From Bostrychus sinensis (taxonomy: Eukaryota; Chordata; Actinopteri; Gobiiformes; Eleotridae): a stretch of 64,000 bases of DNA. The stretch covers positions 20,253,624 through 20,317,623 of the forward strand of contig CM036242.1 of NCBI GenBank assembly GCA_020698575.1, read 5' to 3'. Below are positions 11,736 through 24,897 of this stretch, in pieces (position 1 is the first letter of the stretch; every line of letters begins with the position of its first letter). A program made the translations under genes and the position numbers. The notes beneath the pieces were generated by a model, which was not told where the DNA came from, ran no database searches, and saw only the letters and a program-made list of their open reading frames with translations.

Positions 11736-13612
11736 GACTTACATGTGTTTAAATAATATTCAAAATGTCCGTGTTACATCAGAAATATACTTTTGCTGCC
11801 ATTTCATCTGTTAAAATTGGAAATTAGTCAGTTGAAGGAAAAAAAAACTGTTGGTTTTCTTCCCCTGGAAATTTACACCTTTGATTAAACAATAATTATG
11901 CTATATTGGATATAAACTAATCATCTCTGCTGTTTTAAAGCATAACCTAATCTAAAGGATGCAAGGCCCAGCAAAACATTTAGTTCAAATATTTTGACAA
12001 AAAGTAGATACAGGTCACTTTTTCCTGCAGTGAGAACAAGAAGAGGCCAAGAAGACAGCGTTCCTTCTGAACCCTTATGTTAACTGTATTATAGCTGGAC
12101 AGGTTTAACTAGGAGTGGCCGAATGTTACTTAGACTGTTTAAATTTCCAAAACTTTTCCACAACTTTACATCAAATTATAAAATTCCCAAACTTTTCCAG
12201 GTCCTGGTAATTGCATTTTTAAATTGTACAAACTCTGCATGCAGACTCCACTCACAGAGGTCCTTAATATAAAGATCATCCATAAAGTGACTAAGGTTAC
12301 AAAAAAAGGTGCAGAGTGTAATTTGAGTTGGTAACACCACTTTTCCAGACTAGAAAACTTTTACCTATTATACCTACTGTCCTTCTGCTCTTGCCAAGCT
12401 GTCTACACTCTTGCTAGCCAAAACAGATATTTTTTTTCCCCTAAAAGAGCTGATATTAAAGTGCACAGCCTATTAAGTGCCCTCAGGAGCAGATTATGTT
12501 AGAAAGACTGACTTGAGTGAAGTATTAGTAAACCACTGGATTTGACTGTGATCCATCACTGTTGCTTCTTTTCCTTGGCCTGGTCCTCTTTTTTGGTGCC
12601 AGATGATATCAGTTTATTGTGCAGCACTGATGAAGAGAACCCATACTTTTTATTCTGTTTGAAGGAAGCCTGCGATAGATTGATATTGATAACTTGAAAT
12701 GGAGGCTTTAGTCTGTGGTTTGCAGAGTAGGATATGTCCAACAGTTTCTGCTTTTTCTGCCCTCAAAGACAGAATGGGCTGCTGTCTCCACATTGATAAA
12801 TACACTCTGCAAAACCAAGAACTCTGACAGTTAATCAGTTTTTCTTCTCCTTTGTCTTTCCTTTGGTATCATTCATTACTTCCTGTCTGTTTGGCTCTTT
12901 GGCTCTTTGGCTCTTTTTCGCACAGCAATAAGATTTTGTATGTATTAAAGATAATATTATCTCTAAGTCCAGCATTTTTTTATTTTAATAAGAAAAAATA
13001 GATAGTAATGTTACAGTGCAATTCTTTATCACAAATCTGTTGCTTATTTGAAATACTAAGAAAAACAAACTAAGACATTTCTCTTGTGTGCAGTTCTTTC
13101 TTGAACTATTAACAGTTATCAATTATCAACTTTTTTCAATAATTCTAAAAGTCAAATTGTTTACATTTCCAGTGTCATAGACTGGTATGTTTTAGACAGA
13201 TCCAATTTTGATCACACTGAGAACCAAGGCTTTAGTAATGTAAACAAATGAAGAGGTTGAGCAATCACACGCATATCCAACCATCATCAAAAGAAATACA
13301 AAGGGCTTTATGTAATTTGAAAATTAATTTTGGTTTTAAAAATACTTAGTAGTTTTAATGTTTGATTATATATTTTTTCCTTAGGTAAGTTACAATTGAC
13401 ATTGCAAATAACATTAGATGGTAATTTGGACACAATAAAGGCCTCCTGTCTTCTTTTGTTGCTTGTAAATGTAATTTGAGTGTAGAGAAAGCTGTTCAGC
13501 TGTTTTATTTCAGAGAAAAGGGGCAAATAGGACAGAAGAAACAATCCACAATCTATTTTAATTGGAATAATACATGTCATTTAGTATGCTACAATGTTTA
13601 CAGGAGTGAACT
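11736..13612. other. Intergenic
   Basis: AT-rich. It has the small repeat relative at 12150-12215 and three tandem GGCTCTTT units at 12893-12916. The minus-strand frames (61 and 90 codons) show no domain. Confidence 0.5.
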
Positions 13613-13887
13613 GCGGCAGAGTGGTTAACGCTCTTGCCTCTCAGCAAGGAGGTTGTGGGTTTTGTCCTCAGGCCAGCAGTGGAGTCTGCATGTCCTCTCC
13701 TGTGGGTTCTCTGTGGACACTCCAACTTCCTCCCACCATCCAAAGACATGTGTGAACTGGTCAGTCTAAATTGCCCCTAGTCAGTGAAAGTGAGAGTGAA
13801 TGGCTTTCTGACAGTGGATGTCTCTGTATCACTCTAAAAACAGTTGTCCAGGAACAACAACAGGATCAGGAACAAGAGGATAAATAA
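13613..13887 (+). mobile_element. tRNA-headed SINE-like repeat, near full length
   Basis: Head GCGGCAGAGTGGTTAACGCT with a B-box-like GGTTGTGGGTTTTGTCC. The body has CTTCCTCCCACCATCCAAAG and ACATGTGTGAACTGG, and the tail ends ACAAGAGGATAAATAAAT. All three parts of the family are in order, with substitutions throughout, which suggests an old insertion. Confidence 0.7.
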
Positions 13888-14849
13888 ATTATTAACTTAA
13901 ATAAATTAACTTTTATATTAATATAATTATGATATGAAAATTATCAAGCCTCTGACATACTGGATTTCAGCATTTCTAAAGTTTAAAAATGTCATTTTTT
14001 TATTGCTTTTATTTTATTCTTGACAATACTAAAAAGATATACCCAGAGGCTGTTATGTGTTATCTGGTTTAAACAAATCATAACCACTCCTGTATGACAA
14101 TTGGATCAGTGATAGATAGATAGCTGGGCGTTAGTCTCAGGGATTTTGGGGGAGGGCTCACAGTTTAGAGGTCATAACCTTGAGTATTGATCAGGTTTTG
14201 TCATTTCCATGGCGACTGGAGGCCCTTCTCTCTGACCTGCTGGAGTACATTAGACCTGAGATCCATAACGCCTGTTTGTTCTCTCTCTCCTCCCTCTCTC
14301 TGACATACCTACACAGGAGCTCCAGCACACATCCACACAGCTGCTCATCCAAGCACAGGAAGAAACTGAATTAAACCTTAAAAACAATCTGGGCCTGCGG
14401 AGAGAACAATTCATCATGATCTGTGCGTGTCAGAGGTGCGTGTGGGTTTGGGGTTCAGTGGGGTGAGGAGGTGGCAGCGGCTGACTGTAGCCACTGACCA
14501 GTTGTCCACTATAATAGCACACACACACGTACTTCTTCACAACACTGATCTTTAAACACTCATCCACATTTGCCAAGGTCAGCAAGATTGTAAATGAAGC
14601 GACATAACAGGCCTGTGTGAGAGGAAAGAGATGAAACACAAGGACAGAGCTGGAGACCAATCAAGAAAGGCGTGGGTTAATTCATCCACATTTTCTTCTA
14701 TCTCAGCCTAGAGACATTTACTTTATGTCCATTTTCTTTAACTGTCTGCCATTAAGAGATTTGCTAATTTGTCAACCTGTTCACTTCCCTTTTGCTATCT
14801 TGCACTTGAGCTTGCCCCATTGTTCTAATTTGCTGTAGTTTGTCCTGTA

Positions 14850-15340
14850 TGTACTGGCAGGGGCCCGCCGAGCTTGAGGGCCAGCCCTTTTGTGAGGAAA
14901 TTATTTTCTCGGTGCTGAGGAGGACACTCCAAATCATCTCCAGCAATCTCAGTAATGGCCCTGAGACGCTCCTGCCTTTGTCCTGTAATGGTGACAGATG
15001 ACTGGCTGGTCAGAAGGGGGCCGTCCAGACGCCTAGCAGAGGGCTGAACAAAACCTGACGCGCACAGCCTCATGCACACACAAACACTTGCATAAAATGC
15101 CACTTGAGGGGTGGCTGCTGTGATTGCGGGTAATTGTCTCTTCTCGGCGTGCGGTGTTAGTGGTTATCCTTAACGATCACTCTCGAAGAGCAGTCCTAAC
15201 TATCTGTCCTTTCAAAAGGGAAGATGATTCCACTTTACAGAGTCACCCACCTGAAACCCCCCCGACAAGCGCCACCTCTTTTAGACATAAGAGCAGGGAT
15301 AATACCGCTTTTAATTTAAGGCCATCAAAAGTGTTTGGAC
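14850..15340. promoter_or_regulatory. Candidate conserved non-coding stretch
   Basis: GC-richer unique DNA with GGGGCCCGCCGAGCTTGAGG, GGGGGCCGTCCAGACGCC and a second part TTCTCGGCGTGCGGTGTTAG. Overlapping open frames of 80-92 codons on both strands show no domain, so a coding role is not supported. Confidence 0.22.
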
Positions 15341-17375
15341 TTCCTGTCAAACCCCTGTGGAGATGAACATAGCAACAGTTAGCGGTAGAAGCACACATTA
15401 CCTTCAGGAAATGCACAAATATATGTGAGATTGGATTTTTTTTTTTTTTTTTCACTTGGTTGGTCTATTCATTGTAGCAGGAATATGTGAAGTCAGTGTT
15501 TGTGAGTCACTATGTTTATAGGCAGGTTGATATTTTGAATCATTATCTTAGTCCGATCTAGGACCAACAGCAGTCCAAAGTGTGCAGCCCCACCCACTAA
15601 TGATTGGTTTGCTGGTATGTGTTTTGGGTAACTCTGGTGCTGGTTAGCTTTAAAGTGGTTGTTTTGGTCTCATATTGTAGACATTTAAAAAAGAAAACTT
15701 TACTAGTGGTAGCATATTATGATACAATTACTGTATGTGCTTTTGGAAAGCAGAGTTGTTGAAATAGGAAGATGTTTTCTGTCTTTGTTGTGGCAGGATT
15801 ATTTTGTAAATTAGCATTGTCTATTTATCCTACAAACAAAATCAGATATATAAGGTTATTTACTGTTACCGGACCACTTGTGTTCCACTGCACAAATGAA
15901 CAAAGGACACCTCCTATTCTTTTTTGTTTACCTCTCTAACACTGTCTATGACCTGCATCAATTTATGTTATAAAAATGGCTAAATGGTCAACACAACCAC
16001 AATGTGTTGAGTCTTCAACTTATTCTGGGTCCTGTGCTGATAGTAAATAAACTTGTCCTGCCTCAGACATAAAGTCAGAGTCTCCAGCCTTTCCTTTACA
16101 ACTCGAGGACAACACTAAATTCCCTCACCACTTTGATGGAGCATGTGTGGACCACTGAGGACACATGCATGTAAACCCCATGAGAAATTCCACCATGAGC
16201 GCTTTATCGAACTGTGAGCATAGTCTGAATGTCCAAATATACACTATGCAATACGCAATAGAAATCAATATGGGTATTGTGTACATAACAATGTGTAGTT
16301 GAGCATTTTTCTTAAATTTACCTCTCTAGCATAGAACCGATAATGCACACATGTCTTGGTTTCCTACTGTCATCTCTCTTACAACTATAAAACTCAAGGT
16401 TTGATGTGTCAGAGTCCTCCCATTGTGTCGTTCCACTAGACATAAAAGGACAGTTTTCGATCAAAGAGGTCGAGAACATGAAGTGAATGGTTTGATGTGT
16501 GCTAAAGTTCGACTTTTAGCCAAACAAGACTGAAACACATGTCTGTGACAGAATCAATTGGTGTAAATGGAGAAAGCCTGTCGTCTTGTTCTGGGCCTGG
16601 TAAAGAAGAGGTGTGAGATGTTCAGTGCTGCTCCCCATGGTCTTTGGTGTTACCTTCACTTTAACTTGTTTAGGAGCTACTGTATCCATCCTCTGTCAAG
16701 TGAGCAATGATCCAAACAGGCTATTTAACTCTATGTGGAAATGTGCTGTTAGCTGAATGTTGAACCTTTGGATACCTCTGGATAACTAATCCCCAAACGC
16801 CCATCTATTTTTGAAGTACTTATTAACAGAATAGATTGGAGCCTTACTTAACATCCCTCATCTTAAATCTACCCCTGCCTTTGTGTATTGATCTTTCATT
16901 CCACAATACAGAATCCTATTAATGGATGTCACCAATATAGGGATCAGCGTGGATAGGATATGGTCTATGGGTGACCTCTCATTAGCAGATACCCACCAGC
17001 GAGGCCTGAGGGCACATCTAAAGAACTGCTCTAAATATGGCTCTCTTGGAGACGCTTTTTTACTGTCCTTTCTCCTCTGTAGTTGTAGCGTTTCATTCGG
17101 AGCAGGATGCAAGTGTAGCGCAGTGTGAGGCTCCACCTGCAGAGCATCTGTAAAGAGAAGAGCTTTCAAAGGAACATAGGTTTTCTCTGTTTGTGTCCCC
17201 CATTGTGTTAGAGGGTGAATATTGTGGAAAACAGGAGGTAAGTGTTGGATCTGCAAGACTTTTGTTATTTTTTTTATTACAAGTGAAAGGCACAGCAGGC
17301 GGTTGTTTTGTTGGGTGTATCTAAAACATAATGGTGAATAATTTGTCAAAAGTAAACAAACTTTATATATTAGAA

Positions 17376-17621
17376 AAAGTAAAGAAAAAAACAAGGCACT
17401 CTTAATTTACTTGAAGTTTAAAAAACCTTTATTTCATGTGGCTATATGTTTATAAAATCTTCAAAAGCATAGCGTGCTGAGTTTGACTTAGACCCACGTA
17501 AAGCGGCCAACAAACAGCCTTCCTCAGGGTGACACCCTGTTTATAAACACATAGCCACATGAAATAAAGGCTTTTTAAACTTCAGGTAAATGAAGAGTGC
17601 CTTGGTTTTTCCTTTCCTTTT
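17376..17621. mobile_element. Palindromic MITE, about 246 bp
   Basis: The left arm AAGGCACTCTTAATTTACTT with TTATTTCATGTGGCTATATG is repeated inverted at the right as CACATAGCCACATGAAATAA and AAATGAAGAGTGCCTTGG. The arms are roughly 80 bp with a few mismatches. They enclose a loop that includes ACCCACGTAAAGCGGCCAAC and TTCCTCAGGGTGACACC. No frame and no clear target duplication. Confidence 0.65.
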
Positions 17622-17935
17622 TGCAATTTCTTTGTTTCTAAGCACCAAAGATTACAGAAAATACAAAGTATTCTGTATTTTCAATACAGAAAAATTAATT
17701 GACAAAAACTTCCTGAGCATTTTGGACCTTTTCTTTATATATTATATTTTGAGAAGCTCAGTAAAACTTCACTTTATCCCCTTTTATTAGCTTTTTTGTT
17801 TGAAAAAAGTATCTGACTAGGCTTGCGGCTAAAGCAATTTACCATGATGTAATATGAAATTGCTTTGTATTTTTACTATCTGATACCTAATCTTTGATTA
17901 TAAGCAAATTAAGTTTGGCATATGTTTGAACCTGC

Positions 17936-18260
17936 AAAACCACTTCCAAAAGAATTAGGACACTAAAATGTAAACAAAAACAGAAATCATATTTCACTTA
18001 CCATAGAACATTAACAGCGTATTAGGAGTGGAAACTACATCTAAACATATTATAAAGAATACTAGCTCATTTTCATTAAATCCAATGACAGCAATCTCAA
18101 AAAGGTGAGAGAGGGGCAACAAAAGGCTTGGAAAAATTAGTAGTATCAATTAAAAACAGTTGTAACAAATAATTAGATTAACTGGCAACATTTTCGTATG
18201 TCTTGATTCAGTATAAAAGGGGCATTGAGAAGAGTCTATTAGTATTAGATATATTGGTTG
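17936..18260 (+). mobile_element. Tc1/mariner derivative, 5' part
   Basis: Shows the family landmarks in order: CCAAAAGAATTAGGACACT near 17946, a block ATGACAGCAATCTCAAAAAG near 18085, GGGGCAACAAAAGGCTTGGA near 18113, and TTAACTGGCAACA near 18177. The end of the recognisable part shares ATTAG...TTGCTTGTGATATTCAG with the copy at 51778-52712, so those two belong to one sub-family. Non-coding. Confidence 0.65.
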
Positions 18261-19384
18261 CTTGTGATATTCAGATTCTTAATGGTTTCTTCAGTGACCT
18301 TGGGAAGTGTTCCGGAGTCAAAAAAATGGAGTGTGAAATACTTAGACCCAGTATGACTGATAGTAAAATGGTTACATAAAGGTTTATATTCACTCAAAAA
18401 AAGTTTTGAAGGCTAAATGTGAAATGTTAACACTGAAGCAAGCACACACTGAGTTTAAAGACAGACCAGATGGATGACTGCCCTGGACTGACAGAGCCAT
18501 ATACTTTTAATAAAATGTATTTCTCTCTCTCTTTTAACTGAAAAGCTGAAGTTTTATCCTGTATAAAATACAATACTTTAATGTATCATTAAAGATAATG
18601 CGTGAAGCTTTGTGGAAAACTGAGCTGTTTAAGAGGCTTCTCGGGAGAACGCTTACAGTAGAACCGTGGATTAACTGCACTTACAATAGACCGAGACAAT
18701 GGGTTTTGTGTCGACGCATGTGTAAGGCAGTGAAGTGGTCGGGGCCAAATAGCTTTATCTTTTGTTGATGAATTAAATAAAGTCATATATGGCTTTTTGG
18801 AAATTTTACCACAGGATTGAAGAAAATTGGTTAGTGCAGCAATCTCCCTGACACTTTGAAGATCCTATTACAAACCCACCATGCACTCATTCAGGGCTCT
18901 GATGGAAAATACCATATAAAACCTGAGTGTAGTGTAACTTAATGGAAAGTTATGAGAGCTTTACACAATATGTTGAAGTTTAGATTTACCGTAGGAATTG
19001 TTTACATTACCTATAGTTTGAATAATTTACTGCTTCTGAATGCTGCACTAACTTCTGCACGCCTTAAAGAGCCACTGTGTCCTATTTATACAAGCTTTAT
19101 ACACAATTCTTTCATTAGTGGTAAAGCAAAGCATCAAATTGCAAGACATTTCAACAATAATCATATTTATTTGGTTAGAGTAAAGGATCTTAGAGATAGA
19201 CATAAAGATATGATCGTAGGTAGTGCAATCACGGTAATAATTTAAAGGTTAACAGCATAGACCAGTGTACAAATGGGAACACAATCTAAATCAATACTTG
19301 ACCTATATGAAAGGTGAATCATCAGTTATTATTATTATATCGGCAGTTATTGGCTATAGATTCTAAAGGGCAGCAACTCATTGA

Positions 19385-19524
19385 ACACATTCGTAGTTGT
19401 TCAATCTGTGCAAATACTTTCACTTTTTTACTTGCAAGTGAGTAAAAAGTGTGTACTTTAATACTTTTCCTTAAGTCGAAATTTGCTCCTTTATCTGTAC
19501 TAAGAAATGTAGTACTTCCTCCAG
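19385..19524. mobile_element. hAT-type MITE fragment, reverse orientation
   Basis: Reverse-complemented, this reads GGAGGAAGTACTACATTTCT and then AAGGAGCAAATTTCGACTTA. It tracks the sequence at 33490-33650 block by block, including GCACAGATT near the distal end. The terminal CAGTGGTGG is eroded. Only one end of the element is present. Confidence 0.55.
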
Positions 19525-20044
19525 CAACATATTAATATGACATTGTTTTTTAACCCCGGATGACTGGCCTGGAGGCTTTATGACAAGGCGTAAAAAGCAA
19601 TTCTGTGTACAATGCGGAATGAGGCTGACTACAAAGGGTTTTCTGGGTGTATAATTAATGTCTATGAGGATATTATGTATTTCTGTCTGGATATGAGGCT
19701 CAGGCTGTGTCTTGGTGAGTGTGTGTTTGCAAGGTGGGGCAATTTGATAAATGATGCCAAAGTAGAATAGACTGGTGTTCAGATGGCCTCAGCCTTGTAA
19801 AGATGTGACAAATGACGGAGCAGAAAGTATTGATTCCAATCTCTCTCTGGTGCAGTGTTTCACAGTGAAGGCCTTGCACGCACTCACATACACACACACT
19901 CACACACATTCGGCATACACAAGCAACAATAGCACAAGGACAAGTATAGTGCAAGGATAAGTGTGCATTTGCAGAACGGCTGTGTGAATTTGAGAACATA
20001 GATTGTGAGAATAGGTGTTTGCGTAGAAAAGCATATGTTTGCAG

Positions 20045-20090
20045 GGATATGTTGTGTTGTGTTGTGTCGTGTTGTGTGTGTGTATATGTA
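20045..20090. repeat. (GTGTT)n/(GT)n simple repeat
   Basis: GTGTTGTGTTGTGTCGTGTT followed by GT units and TATATGTATG; it changes gradually from a pentamer to a dinucleotide. Confidence 0.85.
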
Positions 20091-23000
20091 TGTCCATTGT
20101 TACTAGTTAGTGTTGGGATGCCAGCAGGACCCCTGTCACACACATTAAAGACTCATCTCACTGTGTTTTAAGGCAGCTGTGTTCCTCCACGCTTTCAGGA
20201 ACATTCAGACCCCTTCGGTCATATCTGCACGGGTGTGTGCATGTTAGCCTGTTTGTCAGGGTGCACGGGGAGTGTGTGCATCACGTTAGCATGATCACAC
20301 AAGGGGGCAAAGGTCAAAGACAGCTAACCAGAAGAGGGGAAGAAAGGGGGAGTGGAACTGATCAGGGAGGGTCACAGTGGAGTAGTCACACAGTGTGTTG
20401 TATTGTGCCGGCTCTCTAGATGTCTATAAATTTATTGACCATCAATATGAACAGTTGAACTTTTAACATTGTGCACTCTATGTGTAAGGCAATGTAGACA
20501 GAGCTGGAATAGACACTTGAACAGTAGGGTTTTCCAACAACATTGATTTAAGTTGTTAGGCCTTTTAGAACAACAGCCAACAGAGGCATCCTTTATTTAG
20601 GTCTACTTAACCTTAACCATTGTGAGAGAATAGGCCATTCAAGTCCAGGACACCATGCTGGAAAGTTTTTATAGCATATCTGCTCAGTGTACAAGCAGGG
20701 CAAAAAATGTTAAACCCTAAAAAAATTGCAAAAAATTCAGCAATGCACATTCATACACAAAATAAATATGCAGAGATATAGTCCATAGAGAGAGTGCTTT
20801 TTGTTTTCTTCCGAAAAGTAATGGTGGCAGGGGTTAGGGGAAGGGGACGCTGTGCCCTTTTTGTGGTGAGTGTAGGGTTTTCATGTTACATGAAGGCACA
20901 CATTAATTATTCAATCAACAGTGTCCTGTGGTTGATTTAAAACAACCTCTTAGCCTCCGACTTGCCACAAAAATTCCCCCGAGCCCCATACTGCTTTCTA
21001 GCAACAACTGGCTTGAAAGACTGATGTACAACACAAATAGGTTCTATGTCTACAGTATTACATGATTTGAAAAAAATGCTTAGATGTCTAATAAAAACAT
21101 TTGTAGATTACAAAATAGGTGTATTATTTGTGTATGAATGTCTTGTATTGCTTCATAAAATTTAATTGAAATGTTTGCTTTGTATGTGGTTATAGTGGTT
21201 AAGTCTTTATCATATTAAGAGTATACTAATGTCAGTCATATCATTACTGCAATAGGGTTAGGTCCTTATTGTATTACTGATCAGAACAGCTAAATATACT
21301 CATATACTGTATATGTCATAACAAGCAAACTGTTCTCTTTTTCCATGCATTTAGTATTTGGGAACTAAAGTGACTAAAAGTTTAAAATGTCTTGTTTAAA
21401 AACTATTGGCATGACTACAGATGAGTTACACACATTTATCTGAACCTTTAGCTTAGCACGAGTCTGGTTAACCTACATGAACATCTCATTAAAGCCATGT
21501 TAAGTCAGTTCCCTCCAGTCTCTTGCATGCACACTGCACCTACACTCCATGATTACTGTGGAAAATTCTATTCAGTCCCAGGTATATAGTCCATAGATTA
21601 ATATAGATCCCTTCAAGCTCAATAGCGCTAGATGCCCAGATAGACCCCCACCCTGAAATCACCATGAAAACACCATTTGTTAGAGCATACAGTGACTTGT
21701 ACACAAACCCACACAAAGCCGATCATTACTGTCTATCAGGCCGTGCAGGAGGAGAATGTCCATGAAGGGTCAGTGCAAAGGTCAAAGGCATTCGCAGGAC
21801 CAACAAACCCCTCTCCCACACCACCACCCCCTCCTGCTTTTCCCAATCAAACCCTTCACTCTCACCTCTCCTCTGGCTATTTCTTCTGTACGTGTGTGCG
21901 AGCGTCACCCAGGCATGCTCAAACACAGCCCATCCTGCTCCTGATGCTACTGCTCTTGCAGTTTTTGGTTCTGGATGGGGAGGGGGTGTTACTTCTGACC
22001 TCTGACCTGGTGGGAATTGACTCTTCACCAGGCCTGTGGGGTCACTCACCCTTGACTTCTAAGGGCATCCAGTCAAAGCCAACCAATCGCCGTTCACTTT
22101 AATTCACTATCTGACCTTCCACTTGGAGGAAAAAGAGGTTGGGCTGATGGGGGTAGGGAAGCTGACCATAAAAACATAGGACCCTGCTGTGATGGAGCAT
22201 ATGTTGGGGCATCTGCCTATCATGGCCGATCAGTGGGGTTTCTGTCACAGCAACCATTTACAGGCACTGCTGTGGGCATAAGGTTCTATACAGTACGCAC
22301 AGTAACTATTATTATGTAGCAGGCTCGTGGTACTTTTAAGAGTTTAATCAGTATGCCATTCAAAATATTTAGAGAAGAAGCTGCCATCTACCTTGTTTCT
22401 TTCTTAATTGTTTTGTCCTCTTGAGCCTTCATAACTGTTTCAGAATAAGATATAGGCCATGTGCTGTCATATTATTTTTTCAAACTTTGCTGAGAATTTG
22501 TGTTGATATTTATGCATAAAACACGCATTATAGCGTAAATTAGCTGAGTTTATTAGCATTTGGCACTACAAACATTTAGCACTACTGATAAATCCCAGAC
22601 CACATAAATGCAGCATTAATTTGAGCAAAGGCTTAGGACACAGTATAGTTTGGTTTACTCTCATGCAAGGACAAGTGAGAAATCTTGCTGCGAGGATTTA
22701 ATCGACCTATGAGCATAGTCCGAGTATGCTTTGCATGTCAATTTACTAAATGTTTTTTTATAGCAATGTTCTGTAGTAAGAACAAAACAAAATATATAGA
22801 ACAAAAATGATACATAAATCAGGAAGTGTAAGCATAGCTGCTTCCTTTACCAAAGTCTGTGAAGCACAAGACAGAGCAACATGGTGCTTTCTGTGCAATA
22901 CATCAATGAACATTTCTGGACACAGACGTTTATCTGTAACATGCTCCAAGGTGAGGTTTTTCTGTCCAGGATGTAGCTACCCTAGACCTTTTCTGGTCTG

Positions 23001-23699
23001 TTCCTGTAGAATAGAGTTTACTGGAAAGTGATGAAGAATCCTTACGGTCATGACCGTTGGTGTAATCTAATGAGCGCTCCCTGAGTGGAGGAGGAGCTGG
23101 TGGGGGATGGTCAGGCAGGACGGGTGATGGGGTTCTGGGTGGAGGGGTGTGAGCTTCTGTCCTCAACACTGGACCACTGGTGTTGACCTCTATTCGATCA
23201 AAGCAGATAACCAGTGCGCAGTCAAAGGCATAGTCTTGTCATGTGCCACTAAAAATGTAATCCACCCAGGACTTTAGGTACACGTTTCATCAATTATTTA
23301 TCACAGACATTTTGTAAGTCACATTAATGTTATAGTCTCTCACACTGATTTGAGCGGGTTTGTCCTGGTTTTGACATTTTGGAGTGAGTTATTTGTAGGT
23401 GGGTAAGGGCGAGCTGGAGCACTTTATGTGCCTAAAATGCTATTAAAGTCATTTCTCTTTTGCCTTCAGACAAAAAAACAGACTTTTACATATGAAGTGG
23501 CACAATTGGAAAGGTTTTCATTATTGTGGGTTGTTCTTATTAATTTTTTTATGGTTGTGCGTAACTTGCCTGCTGACCTCTAAGGATTTATGGGCCGTAA
23601 GTGTGAGAGCTTTGTCACTGAGATATATCTGCAGGAGCCATTGTGTTAATGCAGTGTGTGTTTGTGTCTTAGTCTCCTGGCTGTGTGTGCATGTGTGCG

Positions 23700-23970
23700 T
23701 GTGTGACAGGGACTAATTCCATTAGTGGTGGAGTGCTACGGGAGATGAGCAGGGATTGACAGAGCTGCAGTCGTAATGAATTGGCTCTGGCAGCATCACT
23801 CAGCCTATAAGTTCTCTCACACCACGCACCCTTCTTCCTCCAGCATCTCTCGCCTGCTCTGAGCAACACTTTGGTCCTGCTGCCTCTCAATAAACACACC
23901 CTCGTTAGGGCCTGACTCGCTAATCACTACTCTTCATTACCGCTGTGCTGGCTTAACTAGGCGCTTTTAT
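23700..23970. promoter_or_regulatory. Candidate conserved non-coding element
   Basis: Unique sequence with CTAATTCCATTAGTGG, GTCGTAATGAATTGG, GACTCGCTAATCACTAC and CTTCATTACCGC. Homeodomain-like TAAT cores recur in both orientations. The 76-codon minus-strand frame shows no domain. Confidence 0.28.
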
Positions 23971-24342
23971 TACAAATGCTGTGGTTACAAAACGTCCAGC
24001 TACCTGCATTTGCCACTTTCCTCTTTTCATTACTGTCTACCCACATTCACAAAATAATTAATTTTCCCAGAGATACCCTATCAATCTTCTCTTTAAGGGA
24101 AGGATTTCTCTATTTAAACCACATTAACCAAGTCTATCCCCACTTCAAGGGCACTATAATTAGATGCCTTCTAAATGGGCCTTCAGCCTGTTGCCTACTG
24201 CCACTCATAAAGCCTTTTTTTTTTTTTTTTTTGTCTTGATGGACATTTGCTGTAAACACAGCAAATACTCAAACTCAGTCCTGTTCTGTGTCACACCACA
24301 ACGTGCTGTGGCACAGAACAAAGGCCACCAGACTTTACAGTG

Positions 24343-24897
24343 TGAGTTAAGAGTTTACACGAAGACAGGGTTTTCGTTTTCCGAATCTGCAATTTTTTGA
24401 AAACGCTGAAGGAGATGTTTTGGTCTCACAGTGGGGAGCCGCTCAGAGCTATGTGTGAACTGTAAAAACATTGTACTCACTGAAAACTAAGACGTTCCAG
24501 TCACAATCTGAACAGTGATTGGCTGTCTGCCCGCCGTATGTCAGCTGACCCACAAGCACAAAATACAAGGCTTTTATGCCTCACACGTTCATGTTTAGTC
24601 TAGTAACTGTCAGTAATATCTGTTCAAGTACTTACTTTGATGAGAGACAGAAAATCACAAGTTCCTAAAGTAGTTGGAAAGTTACAGACTGGAGCTATCA
24701 CTTCCTCTGCTGTTTACTCACTGTGTGGTGTAGAGCATTTGCGGGGCCCACAGGACCGTTTGATGGACAAACACGGGTACTACAGTTTACAGTTGTTTAC
24801 CTCATACCTCAACGTTGTCGTGTAAATGCGGCTCACAGGCGGCATGACTGCTGCGTTTTCCTGGGCAGCATTGTCGTGTAAACAGGCCCTTAGTTTC
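24343..24897. mobile_element. MITE-like element with GTTTACACGA inverted ends
   Basis: The left side has AGAGTTTACACGAAGACAGG. The right side has TTGTCGTGTAAACAGGCCCT, which reads inverted as GGGCCTGTTTACACGACAA. In between are phrases typical of a fish repeat (CGTTTTCCGAATCTGC, ATTTTTTGAAAACGC). Exact boundaries are uncertain. Confidence 0.5.

Larger units (their letters stand above)
13888..19384. other. Intergenic, with MITE and Tc1 remnant
   Basis: Between the listed elements the DNA is unique. 16915-17130 and 18640-18760 are GC-richer patches that could be regulatory. The 178-codon minus-strand frame at 16858-17394 enters the palindromic MITE at 17376, which argues against it being a gene. 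Confidence 0.5.
19525..24342. other. Intergenic, mostly single-copy
   Basis: No mobile element recognised between the hAT fragment and the MITE at 24343. It has a GT-type patch at 20045, GC-richer patches at 20210-20420 and 21640-22110, and a proline-rich minus-strand open frame at 22930-23240 that is treated as a finding. A 141-codon frame at 21677-22102 is low-complexity. Confidence 0.5.

Noticed and set aside
16858..17394. 178-codon minus-strand open frame
   Set aside because: Its start lies in the arm of the palindromic MITE at 17376 and no domain or splice context supports it.
21677..22102. 141-codon plus-strand frame
   Set aside because: Low-complexity Pro/Thr/Leu composition; an overlapping minus-strand frame is equally open; no domain or splice signals.
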